Shown here: positions 43,876 through 56,380 of the stretch, piece after piece
Numbering within the stretch: position 1 is the first letter of the stretch
Layout: the number at the start of each line of letters is the position of its first letter
Source of the DNA: Zingiber officinale
Lineage: Eukaryota; Streptophyta; Magnoliopsida; Zingiberales; Zingiberaceae
Direction: 5' to 3'
DNA: 64,000 nucleotides
Assembly (NCBI RefSeq): GCF_018446385.1
Contig: NC_056000.1
Coordinates: forward strand, 76,332,688 to 76,396,687
The notes under the pieces: generated by a model
Told to the model about the DNA's origin: nothing
Databases searched by the model: none
The model's input: only the letters and a program-made list of their open reading frames with translations
Position numbers and translations under genes: made by a program

Positions 43876-44223
43876 CCGACCAAGGCTATAAATACAGCCT
43901 TGGTTCAGAAGCTGAAGAACAACAATCATTCTTGATAAACATCACTTGTGCACTTCTCTTTATTAGTTTAGCTTCTCATTTTCTACTGCTGTAAAGAGGC
44001 TTCTCCACCTGAAGGAGAAAATAGTGCGATTCATTTCCTTGGATTAACAACCTCCCCGGTTGTAACCAAGTAAAAACTCTCTGAGCCTCTATCTGTTTGA
44101 TTTCTTTGTTATTTTATACAAGTGCTCGCTATTTAAGTTAGTTGTCCGAGAAGGGTTCGTTTATTTATTTGTGTAGGGCTATTCAACCCCCCTTCTAGCC
44201 GGCCAACGGATCCTATCACGGCT

Positions 44224-46467
44224 AAACCGAATAATAATATTAATCTATTTTTTAATTTTAAAATATAATTAATTAAATAAAATTTAAATTTGATTAATTT
44301 AGCTTTAAAATTTTAATTAATTTGATTAATTCAGTCGAAAATAAAATTAACCGATATTTAATCAGCTTGATTTGTTTGATTTTCGTAAAAAAAATTCAAT
44401 CAGTTCAGTTTTTTTTTTAAAATTTCAATTTGTTCGATTCTTGATTTATTTGATTCGGTCGATTCGGTTGAATTCAATTTTCTTGTACTCATATTGGCTA
44501 CAATTCTTGAGCACAATAAATGATAACCACGGAATTTGTTTTCATTTTTAGCAGGTGGACAATTATGAGCTCAACCCTCTGATTATGACTGACGGACGAA
44601 GGGAGTCAGAGGTGATGGTGACGTGAGTGCTGGCGAAAGAGAAGAGAAAAGCGATGGGGGTGATAGCGAACAAAACTTGAAGCATTAGGTTTTGTACCAA
44701 GTTTCATGCCTATATTTCAACAAAGTTTTTTTTTGGCAACTATTAAGTTTATTATTAATGCATTAAAGTAAGGTTTATTAATACATGAAAAAAAAACTTT
44801 TGAAACGCATGCATGTTGAAAGTAATGACAACACCGATAGCGTTAGTGTAATTTTTTTAATTAATGCATGTTGCAATTAATTAGAAAATAGTTTAATTAA
44901 TTCACAGTTCAATTAAATTAGAAATTGAATTTTATTTTTTAATATTTAAATTAATTGGGCATGAACTTGAATAATTAGGTCATTGAGACTCTGATCTAGT
45001 TCAAATCATTAGTTAGTTTAACTAGACTAGTTTGGTTCAGTTAGACCGAGGTCTGATTTAAATCATTGGTTGGTTTAACTAAATCAGATTAATCCTTTTA
45101 GACCCGATCTGGTTCAAACCATTGGTTGATTTAACCAGATTAGTTTTATTCAATCAGACTGCATTGAATCTAATTGGACTGGGCTTTTCCAGATTTGATC
45201 ATGTGGATTAGAATTGTTCTAATAGGAGAAATTGGATCAAAATTGGGTCAAATTGTTCAATGGCTAGGATTGATCAAATAAACATTGATTTGATCAATAA
45301 GTCTGGTTTAGACTTAAATGGGTTAGGTTAAACAATAATAACTAAACATCCTAATTAGATTAGTTCTAATGAGGGTAGGGGACTTAGGATCTAGTTACCT
45401 AATCGACTGATCCAGTGTGTTAGTTAATTAGAGCTCCTCAAATAAAGAAAACTTGTTTTTCTTATTGCTTAGTTATTCTGTGTATTGGTTTTATGCATAT
45501 GTGTGAATTGAAATGAACTGATTTTGTTACTGGTTTGTCAGTTTTGTACTGACAGTACTATTTTCAATTCTAGATGTCGAGGATGATATACACGATGAAC
45601 CATTGTGACATGTGATATAACGAGCTGAGAGAGGAGATTAAGGAGATTGAGTATGACTCGGTTTACAGATTCAGAAGACATATTGGATGGCTTGATCGAC
45701 TATTCTGGAAGCTCAAGTAGGAAAAGTTTCTAATCCTGGATAATTATCGGATCTGGGTTTTGGTCTGATCGCTACCGATACACCTTAATGAAGTAGCACA
45801 CCATTTTTGAATGCTCTCGGAATGACGAATCTCATATGCATAGTTGTGTCTGGAATTACTTACCATGTGGATCAAGAGAATCTTGAAGAATTTGAGGAGG
45901 ATCCAAATTTAGATCCAATAGAGAATCCTGAAATTGGTCTACCTGATATTGCCCTAATTGAGTCCAAGATAAAAAGGATAATGTTGACCACTACACTAGT
46001 GTTTGTCGGTGGTAATGGTGTTAGCTTATCTAGCTTATTAGAGTATTGTTGTTGTTATTGTCGTTATGTACTAATAATATTAGCCCATTAAGTTTAATAA
46101 AATCATGTAGTAGAAACTATTGCTATGTACAAACAATACTACTTTATGAAAAGTTAAGTTATATGTTAACAAACTAGAAAAGAGAATGTTATGTGTTAAT
46201 AGTCTTAAAAGAATGATTAGTTTATTTAAATGATGAGTTCATTTCATAATTTGTTCATTTAATGATTAGTTCATTTGATGGGATGCGTACAATAGTATTG
46301 ATTAATGTTGGTTAGATTGGATTATACAAATGATGAATGAAAATATAGTTGTCACTTGATTTTGTAAACCAACTCAAATTAATTTTGAATTAATAATAAA
46401 TTATATACATGTGAAATATACTGAATTACTAAATAATGTGTTTATTTATATTAGATCATGATAAATA
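44224..46467. other. AT-rich stretch between element A and an old gag fragment
   Basis: Low-complexity DNA with GATTAATT/TTCGATT phrases at 44224-44500, then tandem repeats (44986-45165). At 45570-46090 are short open pieces, such as EFEEDPNLDPIENPEIGLPD at about 45880-45940. I recognise no family in these; they may be an old retroelement remnant. No host gene is supported. Confidence 0.5.
44986..45165 (+). repeat. Three ~60-bp imperfect tandem repeats
   Basis: Units start near 44990, 45050 and 45106. Each has TCTGATYTRRTTCAAA-like text, then CATTGGTTGGTTTAAC and a CAGATTAGT-like phrase. The units are diverged by 15-25% by eye. Confidence 0.65.
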
Positions 46468-47066
46468 AGAACATCATAGTTAAACTCAATAACAGAGAGA
46501 GATTATATGAGGATAACTATAAAATCTGACACTTTAAGATACAATATGTTCTTGAAGAAAAAAGAAGTTCTAGAGATTGTAAATCGGTTCATTGTAGAAC
46601 CTGCTGATGGTTCTACAACACAACACAAACGTGACCTTGATGCCCATTGCTAAGGGAATATTGATTAGTTCAATGGTAGATGACCTGATATTTAAATATG
46701 AGTCATTACCATCTGCTTATACAGTCTGGGTTGCCCATAGAGAGAAGTATAGTGGAGTAAGTTTAAATAATCTTCGTCAACTGACAATAAAATTTGATAG
46801 CTACAAAAGGTGCCCAAATGTTACCATGACCCAATATTTGAGAGAAATGACGAATATGATTCGGGAGGTAAAAACTGCTGGGTCATGAGTTGACTGATGA
46901 ACAATAAGTTCAGGTAGTTATCTGCTTCCTTCCTTATTCTTGGAAAATAATGAAATAGAATATGATTCATAGTTAAAGTATCAAGACTTTCACTGGTGTC
47001 TCATGCCATGTAGAACTGGAGGCAGAGAGAATAGAATCGGTAAGGATTTCTGGTCTAGCTTGAAGG
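46468..47066 (+). pseudogene. Old Copia gag fragment, cut by element F
   Basis: Translated with frame changes it gives the order of a Copia Gag: KLNNRERLYEDNYKI, VLEIVNRFIVEPADGSTTQ, then an open piece (46607-46888) with DLIFKYESLPSAYTVWVAHR and NVTMTQYLREMTNMIREVK, and CHVELEAERIE near 47010-47035. A stop replaces Trp near 46528 and frameshifts occur near 46610 and 46880. It ends where F's LTR begins at 47067. The right part, if present, lies beyond F, outside the window. It differs from C's Gag, so it is another Copia lineage. Confidence 0.75.
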
Positions 47067-50000
47067 TGCTAGAATTTCGTTCTGTTTCAATTTCCTTGTA
47101 CAAAAAATTATACAAGAACAGAACTTTTCCTAGCAACTCGCATGTTCGATCAAACATGTGTTTGATCAATCAAGCAAGTTCTTGAATGATCGAAGCACAC
47201 CTTGATCGAAGTACAAGATCACTGGCCTCTTATGTTGGTATTCCGAAAATGATACAAAGAAAAACTAATTAATTATGCAGCGGAATTAAAGAACTAGTTG
47301 TACCTTTTCTTTGTAGCTAAAGACCTCTTGATCTTCTGCCGTATTCCTCTCCTATTTTTGAACGTCGTGCGGGCGATGATTTACCAAGACAACACCACCC
47401 TCCTTCTCTTCTTGGTTTCCAAACCGCCGACTACAAAAGGAGGCTCTAGGATGGGGCACCTTCTCTTCTTCTTCCTCTTCTTCAAGCCGCCGCCCACCAA
47501 GGAGTAGAAGAGGGGGACGCCAGCCTTAGCAAGGAGTGGGCCGCCGACCCTAGCAAGGAGAGGGGCCGCCGGCTCTTAGCAAGAGGAGGGGAGGGGTGTT
47601 GGCCCTAGGCGAGGAGGAAAGGGAGGGGCACCGACCACAAGGAGGAGAAGAGAGAAAATTAGATAAAATTAGGTTTTAGGAGCCACCACCTACTCCTTTT
47701 TATAGGCTTGCCGTCTGTCACGCCCCCAGAGGAGTCCTTACCGAAAAATTTCGGCAACATCTCCCCTGTACGGGTGACAATCTGAGGCATACATACATAC
47801 AAAATACATCAGCCACATACGGCTGGAATATATATACACAACCACGCAGTTATATAATCAGCCCACTCGGCTGGATCAGAAATAAACACAACCACGCAGT
47901 TATATGATATATAGTAATCAGCCCACACGGCTGTACTAAAATCAACGCAGCGGAAATCACAATCAACGATCACAAAACACAAATCAACTGACTGCGAGCC
48001 GGCTCGGCTTGACACAATAATATCAAACCAAATACAAGAGAATACAAATATATAAACAAGTACAAAACCCAAAATAAAGAAATACCGAAATCGTAAAGTC
48101 GTCCTCGAATGTGACGCGGAACTGGCGGACAGGATCTCCAGGCGACTCCATAACTCCTTTACCTGTTACCTGATGAAATTACCAATATGCGGGGTGGTGA
48201 GTATACAAACTAAGCGGGTAATAGACAGATAGTGCATGAGTTTAGTAAAACAAACTAGAGATACAAAGGTATACAGTCTCGTATGGAAATAGCAGATACT
48301 ACAGTGATATCATAATAAGTGTCCATACCTGAAACCATATCCTAGGCTAGTGGTAGAAGGTAAAGTGTAGCAAAGTCCTGCTACAGTACTGCTCATAACT
48401 ACATGGTATCATGTGAGGTATATACATGTCAACAGTAAGTAGGCCAGTGTTTAAACCCATATCACAGGTATAAATCTCAACCTATGTAAGCATAACAGCA
48501 TAAATAAACAACAACAGTATAATCTAGCAACAGCATCATAGATAAGCAACAACAACATAAGTAAACAACCAGCAGATATAATAACAACAGCGTATGTACG
48601 GATGGTCACCCCGCCCACCTCTCTGCACCACGACCCCTGTATGGTCGAGAGGCCGGATCGATGACAAACTGTACCACCCAAAGGCCGCCACTACTCTCGA
48701 GTGACCGGATGGACAGGTGCATAGTAGCTGAATAGCTACGTCTGCGACGGGGTCCCTGCTGCCGCAACTCCAGCCACCACTACCCATGAGCGGCCGAGCG
48801 TGCGGCCCAGGCCAACGACCGTCTCAACCACAAGGGAGCCAAAGTCGTCGGCTATGCATGCAATGACATGATGCGAAAATGCAGCAGTCATCATATATAT
48901 ATAAACAGAAACAGGTATGCTACATGAAGCCAGCATGCTCAGCAAGGTGTGTAAATAAACAGAAATCAAAGCAGGTAAACATGGTATCAGGTGTCCATAT
49001 ATCCAATACCTACTATCTAATGTCTGGTATCTGGTATCCAATACCTAGTACTATAGTATCTGCTAAATATCATGAATAGCAACAAGAGACTGTATAGATA
49101 CATAAACGAGTAGCTCAAAGATTGAGTGGAAGTATCAAGCGCAGGAAAAATAAGAGTGGAGTCAAGATAAACATAGTAGCCAACTAAACATATAGCTCAT
49201 GCACTAAGATCAATGTGCTAAAGAGATAAAGCAAGAAGTACCCGCCTTTATACGTAGTGCGTGTCAACCGTCTTCAACAACTCCAGAAGATCACATCCAA
49301 CTCGGATCCTACAAATACAGGATACGAGACAAAACTAAGGATCTATAATCAATGTATCAACTATCAACAAACCTAAACCGATTCAACCTCTTTATTCACA
49401 TACTTCCATTTAATCCAAGAAAGCATAATCAACCCATCCAACTAATCCAGTCAAATTTAATTCCATCGACAACTAAACATCATGAATCGAACATGCATAA
49501 TTCTCCGCATAATCCATTTCTAACTACCACATCTGACAATCCAATCAACACAACTAATTATTCGTTAATCAGGACACCACAAATTAAAATCTAAATCAGA
49601 AATGGATACATAACTATATCCACCCCACACCATCAACCAAAATCAATCAATCCATCACAAGACTACAAACCAATCTCCAAACACACAAATGAATCAATCC
49701 TATCTCACAATAAACTTAAATTAGCCGCCCAACCACCACAAGAAATCTGAAATCAAACTCCATCAACCACACATGAACAACAAACTACAATATTCAAATC
49801 GGTCCAAATCCAATTAACAACGGTCTACCCAAATACTCACCAAATTCATCCATTAATCAATCCAATGCTATTTAATCAACACATCACAACTGAATCCACA
49901 ACTTCTAATCAACTATCAAGCTAAACATCATAAATCCAATACACTTGAATCAATTTCTATTCCATAAATAAAAATCCATCATGTATCAACTAATCTACAA

Positions 50001-52384
50001 TTAACACATCCATCCACATACTTCTACGGGTTAGCAACAATTAAGCATCCAACTAACTAGATAAAGAAAAACCATCCAAACAATCTAATAATTTTCCCAT
50101 TCCAATCCTCTTACCTCTTCTTCTTCGGCAGCCAGAAATTGATACGGATCAGACGGAGTCAGCCACAAACCATCGGCGATGTGAAGAGCGAAACCAAGCG
50201 AAGCCACTGCCTACCAAACATCTACCCCCAATCAACACTACATAAAGATCAATGTCCAAATCTACTGCCAAGTTTAACTAATTACCTTCAAGAATTAATC
50301 CAATTCCATAAACTCCTCTCGGATGAATGCTACTGCTGTGATCATGAGCAAAGGCGGCAATGAAGACCAATTTCACTCGGCACCACCCAAAAAGGCAACA
50401 ACACACAAGAAATCAGCGAAAGGAAAATGCAACAATGCCTCTCACCTGGCCATCAGTGTTGCTGTCCTAACCTCCCTCGAACAGGCATCGTCGGCTAGGG
50501 AAAGAAACCAGAGCTTGAGGCTGCTCATGACAGTGAGGTCGAGCCCTGCCCTAGCCTTGGCAATAAATGCCCCAAAGCAGTGGCCAGCGGATGATGCAGG
50601 CTCGTGGTCGGAAATGGCAACTTGCGGAGGAAATCCGACTAGGGCAAGCAACAAGAAGCACCGGTGGTGAACGGATCAAATGATGACAGTAAGAATAATA
50701 GAGGAGTAAGGGATTTGATTGAGTGCACAACCTCGTCATCACCAAATCTCCCATAGCCGGCGGTGAATCGATGGCGTGACAAGCCGACTCCCGAAATGGA
50801 CAGCTGCTCTTTTGGTCGGCGACGAAGACAAGATGAAGAGGCGATCACAGCAAGAGGGGCGGAGGAGAAGAGGAAGGGAATCGGGTGGAAAGGGTTCGGC
50901 GTCGGCAAGATCAGGAGACGGTGCTGCAGCTTCAAGGTCGCTAGCACGTTGCCGGCTGAGGACTTCACCGGCGGCGATCGAGTGAGGAGGAGCTGGTCAC
51001 GGCAGCGTGAAGATGAGAGGGGAGGAGGAGGATCGGCGCGTTTAGGGGAAATAAAGGATCGGTGGAGGAAATAGGATACCTAGGTTTAATAAACTTAGGG
51101 TTTACTTTATTAAACCATAAGTGAGTTCTTTAATCAACTCCCACTAAAATGGTGTTCCAAACAGGCTTTTACCAAGCCCATGAATGTATCCCCCCTAAAT
51201 ACATCATAAAAGCTCCAATTAAATCCCAGAAAATTCCTAAAAATTCCCGAAAAATCCAATAAGATTATTTGTCCAATAACCTTATTATTTAGATATTATT
51301 TGGGTGCTGTATTTTACACCGTCGGTTACAAAGAAAAAAAATAACAGAATTCTGTTTAGAAAAAATCTCCCTTTTTATAACCAAGTTAAACCAAGCCAAG
51401 TTAAACCAAACCAAGTTAAACCAAACCAAGTTATGGATGGTTGGATGCGAGACTTTATATAGAGGTTGTAACAGGGACCTAAAGGAGGAATTGGTTTAGG
51501 CCTCCTGATGGGCTTGAGCTTCTTGTGTTCGGCCCGAACACCCAACCCAAGTCCATCAATAATAACTCATACCACTAAAGGGTTATTATTGAACTACCGC
51601 ACCAATCTCATATTACAATATGCGCTCCTTCTTATCATGAGTGCGTTAATCTTCCCATGTTTAAGATATTGTATGTCCGTTAATTAATTGAGTTACTGGC
51701 AACTCAATTAATTAACATATGATTTCAAGAGTAGTACCACTCAATTTTATTATCATGCCGGACTAAGTCTACCTGCAGGATTTACATGATAATCTTTATA
51801 AGCTCCTCAAGGGGACATCATCAACCTAAATAATTAGGAAACAGATTCCTTCTGTAATCAACAACACACTATATAAATAATACTATCTCCTAACTCATCG
51901 GACCTATTGATTTAATGAATAAATCTCACCCTATGATAAGTTAAAGAAATAAATACTAAGTATACGCGTTTGTTATTATATAGGGATTAAGAGGATGCAC
52001 ATCTATAATAACAGAGGTTTTATTCTTTTATGTAGTCAGTACAAATCGAACAACCTCAAACGGTCCTGCTCAATACACACATAGTGTACTAGTGTAATTT
52101 TATAGCCAAGACAGACTAATATCAAATTACACTACAACTGTTCCAATGGTTTGTCCCAATCCATCTTGGTTGTGAGCTACTATTTATAATTTATAAGGAA
52201 CCGATAACATGATCTTCTGTGTGACACCACACACCATGTTATCTACAATATAAATTAAATGGACAACTACATTGACATATATATACATATAAAATACAGA
52301 CATTTAACCAAAATGATTTTCATTTCAAAATATTTCAAAACAGATGTTCATACAAAAGCTAGGCTTATAGTATACATCCCAATA
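47067..52384 (-). repeat. 3' LTR of element F, split by a solo LTR
   Basis: Two parts, 51319-52384 and 47067-47715, together about 1.7 kb, align by phrase to C's and G's LTRs on the minus strand. The conserved phrase GAGGAATACGGCAGAAGATC is at about 47333-47352. The diverged terminal palindrome TTGTATAATTTTTTGTACAA is near 47095-47114. A short AAGTTAAACCAAACC tandem lies at 51380-51433. The left boundary at 47067 is set by where the gag fragment stops. Confidence 0.7.
47716..51318 (+). mobile_element. 3.6-kb solo LTR in element F
   Basis: It starts TGTCACGCCCCC, ends CTGTATTTTACA and is flanked by CCGTC (47711-47715 and 51319-51323). Near its start it carries ACCGAAAAATTTCGGCA and CATCTCCCCTGTAC, as in the solo LTR of element C. 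GGCTGG patches and CACAACCACGCAG also match. No coding domain, primer site or second LTR is seen. The stretch 49320-50110 is almost free of G on this strand. Length and TGTCACGCCCC start fit a Tekay-like Gypsy LTR, a tentative call. Frames in it, for example near 50763-51074, have no recognisable domain. Orientation is given by the shared phrases. Confidence 0.82.
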
Positions 52385-52406
52385 ATCTCCCACTTATACT
52401 AAAAGA

Positions 52407-55400
52407 CTATGCTGCCATAAATGCTGCCATACATCTGATTCTCATCCCCTCAACATGCCTATCAAAAGCTCTCGCTGAAAGGGCCTTAGTAAAAGGATCT
52501 GCTAGGTTATTTGCTGATGTAATCTTGGCGACAACAACCTCCCCTCGTTTTACGATGTCTCGTATCAGGTGGTACTTGCGCTCAATATGTTTACTTGCCT
52601 TATGGGCTCGTGGTTCTTTCGAGTTTGCTACTGCACCACTGTTGTCACAATAAATTGTGATAACTTTGAGCAAACCAGGAATCACATCTAAGTCTATCAA
52701 GAAGTTTCTTAGCCATACAGCTTCTTTGGCTGCCTCAGAGACTGCCACATACTCAGCTTCCATGGTGGAGTCTGAAACACATTTCTACTTAACACTCCTC
52801 CATGCTATGACTCCACCTCCCAAAGTAAACACATACCCCGAGGTTGATTTACTGCTGTCCCTATCTGATTGGAAGTTCGAATCTGTGCAACCCACAGGGA
52901 GCAAATCATCTGCCTTGTAAACCAACATATAATCTCTAGTCCTTTTCAGGTACTTTAATATATGCTTTACGGCAGTCCAATGTCCCAGTCCTGGGTTACT
53001 TTGATATCTGCTAACCATGCCCACAACAAAATAGGTATCCAGTCTCGTACATAGCATCACATACATTAGGCTTCCTACAGCCGAAACATAAGGAACTGTT
53101 TTCATCTCCTCTATCTCCTTTGGTATCTTATGACACATCTTTTTAGATAAAGGTACTCTATGGCTAAAAGGTAGAAATCCTTTCTTGGAGTTTTGTATGC
53201 TAAAACGAGTTAGGATAATATCGATGTATGAAGCTTAAGATAAGCACAACATCCTTTTCTTGCGATTCCTTATTACTTTGATCCCAAGAATATGTCCACA
53301 TTCTCCCAATTCCTTCATATCAAACTGCTTGGGCATCCATACCCTTACGTCTAACAACACTTTGACATTGTTGCCAATGAGCAAAATGTCATCTACGTAT
53401 AGTACAAGAAATATCACCACGTTTTCGTCACTTTTTTTTGTATACATAAGACTCATCGGGACACTGAATGAATCCATGAGACTGGATCACTTCATCAAAC
53501 TGGATGTTCCAAGATCTCGAAGCTTGCTTCAGTCCATAAATGGACCGATTGAGCTTGCATACAAGATGCTCTTTGCCCTTCGCAATGAATCCCTCTAGTT
53601 GCTTCATATAGATGTTTTCTTCAAGACTTCCGTTAAGGAAAGATGTCTTAACATCCATTTGTCAAACTTCATAATCCATATGAGCAACAATAGATAAAAG
53701 AATCCAGATAGACTTAAGCATGACTATCGACAAAAAAGTTTCCTCATAATTGATTCTCTCTTTCTGAGTATACCCCTTCGCAACAAGCCTCGCTTTAAAG
53801 GTTTCCACCTTCCCGTATGTTCCTCTTTTCCTTTTGTAGACCCATTTATATCCAATGGCTTTTACACTATTTGATGGTTCTACAAGCTCCCAGACCTGAT
53901 TAGAATGCATAGATTATATTTTAGAGTTCATTGCACTTTGCCAAGATGCTGCATTTTTATCTTGGAGTACTTCATCATATGTCCAGGGATCAGCTTCATG
54001 TTCATCAAGGATCAAGTTCGAAGACTCTTCCAAAAACATGAATCTTTCAGGTTGTTTAACAACCCTCCCACTACGACGAGGCACTACCTGTAATTGTGCA
54101 TCATTTGTGACACGTGTTGCAGTTACTTGTGATATCTCATCTTGTACCATTGGTACTAAAGTAGAAGTGTCCTCTCTTATTTCCTCAAGAACAATTTTAC
54201 TCATGGGCTTGTGGTTCATTACATAGTCCTCTTCTAAAATTCAGACATTGGTGCTACCAATGGCCTTCTGATCTTTAAGACTATAAAATAAACCACCTTT
54301 CGTTCCTCTAGGATATCCCACGAGCAAGGGAACTTTTGTACGTGATTCCAACATATCAGCGTCTCCCTTCAGCACATGTGCTGGACTACCCTAAATCCGA
54401 ATGTGTTTCAAACTAGGCTTACGCCCATTTCATAATTCTGTGGGAGTAGAGGGTACTGACTTAGAAGGTACCAAGTTCAGAATGTACGCCGCCGTTTCCA
54501 GAGCATATCCCCAAAATGAATTTGGTAATTCTGAGTAACTCATCATTGATCTAACCATTTCCATAAGAGTCATATTCCTTCGTTCTGCCACACCATTCTA
54601 TTGGGGTGTTCCAGGTGTAGATAATTGGGATTGAATCCTGGCCTCTGATAAGTAACTCCTAAACTCTCCTAAGAGGTACTCTCCACCATGATCAGACCGT
54701 AGTGTCTTGATACTTTTACCATGACGTTTCTCCACATCAACCTTGTACTCTTTGAACTTATCAAAGCACTCAGACTTATGGCGCATCAAGTAAATGTACT
54801 CATATCTCGAATAGTCGTCAATAAAAGAGACAAAATATTCAAAACCACCTCTTGCCTGGATAGTCATAGGCCCACACAAATCAGAATGAACCAATTCCAA
54901 CACTTCTTTGGCTCTATACCCCTTTGCCTTAAAAGGCCTTTTGGTCATTTTTCCTTCCAAGCAAGACTCGTAGGTCAGAAAGTTTTCCACTACCAATGAA
55001 CTCAAAGGTCCATCGACTATTAACTTTTGAATCCTACTCAAGTCAATATGACCTAACCTTAGATGACAAAGATATGTTTGGTTCATTTCTGAAGGTTGCT
55101 TTCTCTTATTAGAATTAGAAGATGTGTTATTAATTTCCATTTGTTGCATCGTGAGAGTTATTGGATTAAGAGTATACAAATTACCAACCAACACACCAGA
55201 ATAGATAACCACCCTATTTTTCTTGACAACCACTTTGTCATCAAAAGAAACAGAATATCCATCCATAAATAATTTAGAAACTAAAATCAAATTCTTTCTA
55301 AAACATGGTACGTAAAGACAATTTTTTAAAATCAAAGTTTTATTCCTATCAAAAGATAAATAAACACCTCCCACTGCAACAACCGCCACTCTCATAGTAT

Positions 55401-55520
55401 TGCCCATGTAGACGGTGATCTCCCCTTCATGTAGTCGTCGAGTTTCCTGGAACCCCTGCAATGAATTACAAACATGATCAGTGGCTCCCGTATCTACACA
55501 TCAGGTACCAATAGATAACA
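52407..55520 (-). pseudogene. Pol of element F
   Basis: On the minus strand, protease and GAG-pre-integrase lie at about 55510-55000 and integrase (FIDDYSRYEYIYLMRHKSEC; LRSDHGGEYLLGEFR) ends near 54598. RT follows, with MDVKTSFLNGSLEENIYM and YVDD at 53388-53399. RNase H ends at 52407 ([42 protein letters not shown]). Stops and frameshifts at about 54597, 54230, 53910, 53660, 53480, 53230 and 52784 divide it into at least seven open pieces. Function would be replication and insertion of the element; this copy cannot make Pol. Confidence 0.9.
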
Positions 55521-56380
55521 CCGCTAAACATGTTTCAACGACTAATGAATAAGATATACCTTTATTGTTCTCCTTTTTGCGAGGATAGTCCACCTTCCAA
55601 TGTCCAAATTGCTTGCATGAGAAGCACTTGCCTTTCGACTTCTTCACACCTGCCAGCGGCCTAGTCCCTTGAGGTCGAATCACTTTCTTTACCGAACCAA
55701 CTTGTTTCTTCTTCTTCTTCTTTTCGCCTTTCGACTTAGAGGTAGAAACGTTTTCAGTAATGTGAACTTGAGAACTTTGACGAAATATTCCTTCTGCCGC
55801 TTGGAGTTCTGTCAGAAGTTCCGCCAACGAATAAACCCTTTTGTTTATGTTGTAATTCAGGTGGAACTACTTAAAACTTTTGGGCAGCGTTTGGAGAATG
55901 ATATTGACCTGAGTTTCCCCATCAATTTTAGCTCCAAGGACTTCCATCTCATTCAAATGAGCCATCATCTTGAGGATATGATCCCTCACGGGTGTCCCCT
56001 CAGTCATGGTGGTCGTCATTAAGTTTCTCATGGCCTCCTGCCTGGCAGCCCGATTTTGGTGTCCGAAGAGTTCCTTGAGATTGAGCATCATGTCATAAGC
56101 AGTGGGTAGGGTCTGATGTCGATGTTGCAGCACATTTGACATAGAAGTCAAAATGTAACACTGTGCCATCTCATCTGCCTTGACTAATTTCTTATGTCTC
56201 TCTATCTCCTCTTCACTAGAATCTTTATCAAGCACGCTAGGACAGACCTCTAGAAGTACGAACTTGTATTCTTCAGCAGTTAAGACGATGTCCAAGTTTC
56301 ATTTCCAATCAATATAATTTGGACCAGTAAGTTTGTTTTCTTTTAAAATAACGGCAAGAGGATTGAAAGTCATTTTGAAA
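55501..56380 (-). pseudogene. Gag of element F
   Basis: Two open pieces lie on the minus strand. Residues from LDIVLTAEEYKFVLLEVCP (56295) to LPKSFK (55867) give the UBN2-type core, intact through the DMMLNLKELFGHQ part that element C lost. The second piece (55827-55501) has the Lys-rich patch and a zinc knuckle in which the last Cys is Tyr (CFSCKQFGHWKVDYP). A stop near 55866 separates the two. The start codon region near 56370 carries a frameshift. Confidence 0.85.

Larger units (their letters stand above)
15515..44218 (+). mobile_element. Element A: gag-only Copia-type retrotransposon, nested host
   Basis: The two LTRs start TGTTGGTACCCC and end CCTATCA, and the whole is flanked by CGGCT (15510-15514 and 44219-44223). 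Without the nested elements, A is about 6.3 kb: a 5' LTR, initiator-Met primer site, a split gag, an AT-rich tail, a polypurine tract (AAAAAGAGGAAGAT, 20944-20957) and a 3' LTR. There is no protease, integrase, reverse transcriptase or RNase H, so it is a non-autonomous element with LTRs and gag (TR-GAG type) that must borrow Pol. Element H sits in its gag and element C in its 3' LTR. It is the oldest layer of the stack. Confidence 0.9.
20958..44218 (+). repeat. 3' LTR of element A, split by element C
   Basis: The LTR runs 20958-21450, is broken by element C with its duplicated target (CCGAT/CCGAC), and resumes at 43876-44218. The summed length of about 836 bp compares with 853 bp for the 5' LTR. 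The TATA box (about 43887-43894) is framed by CCAAGGCT and AGCCTTGG, a co-varied version of the arms in the 5' LTR. It ends CTATCA before the CGGCT duplication. Confidence 0.9.

Noticed and set aside
50763-51074. 103-codon Arg/Gly-rich frame as a gene
   Set aside because: It lies in the GC-rich end of a solo LTR, has overlapping frames of equal length and has no recognisable domain.
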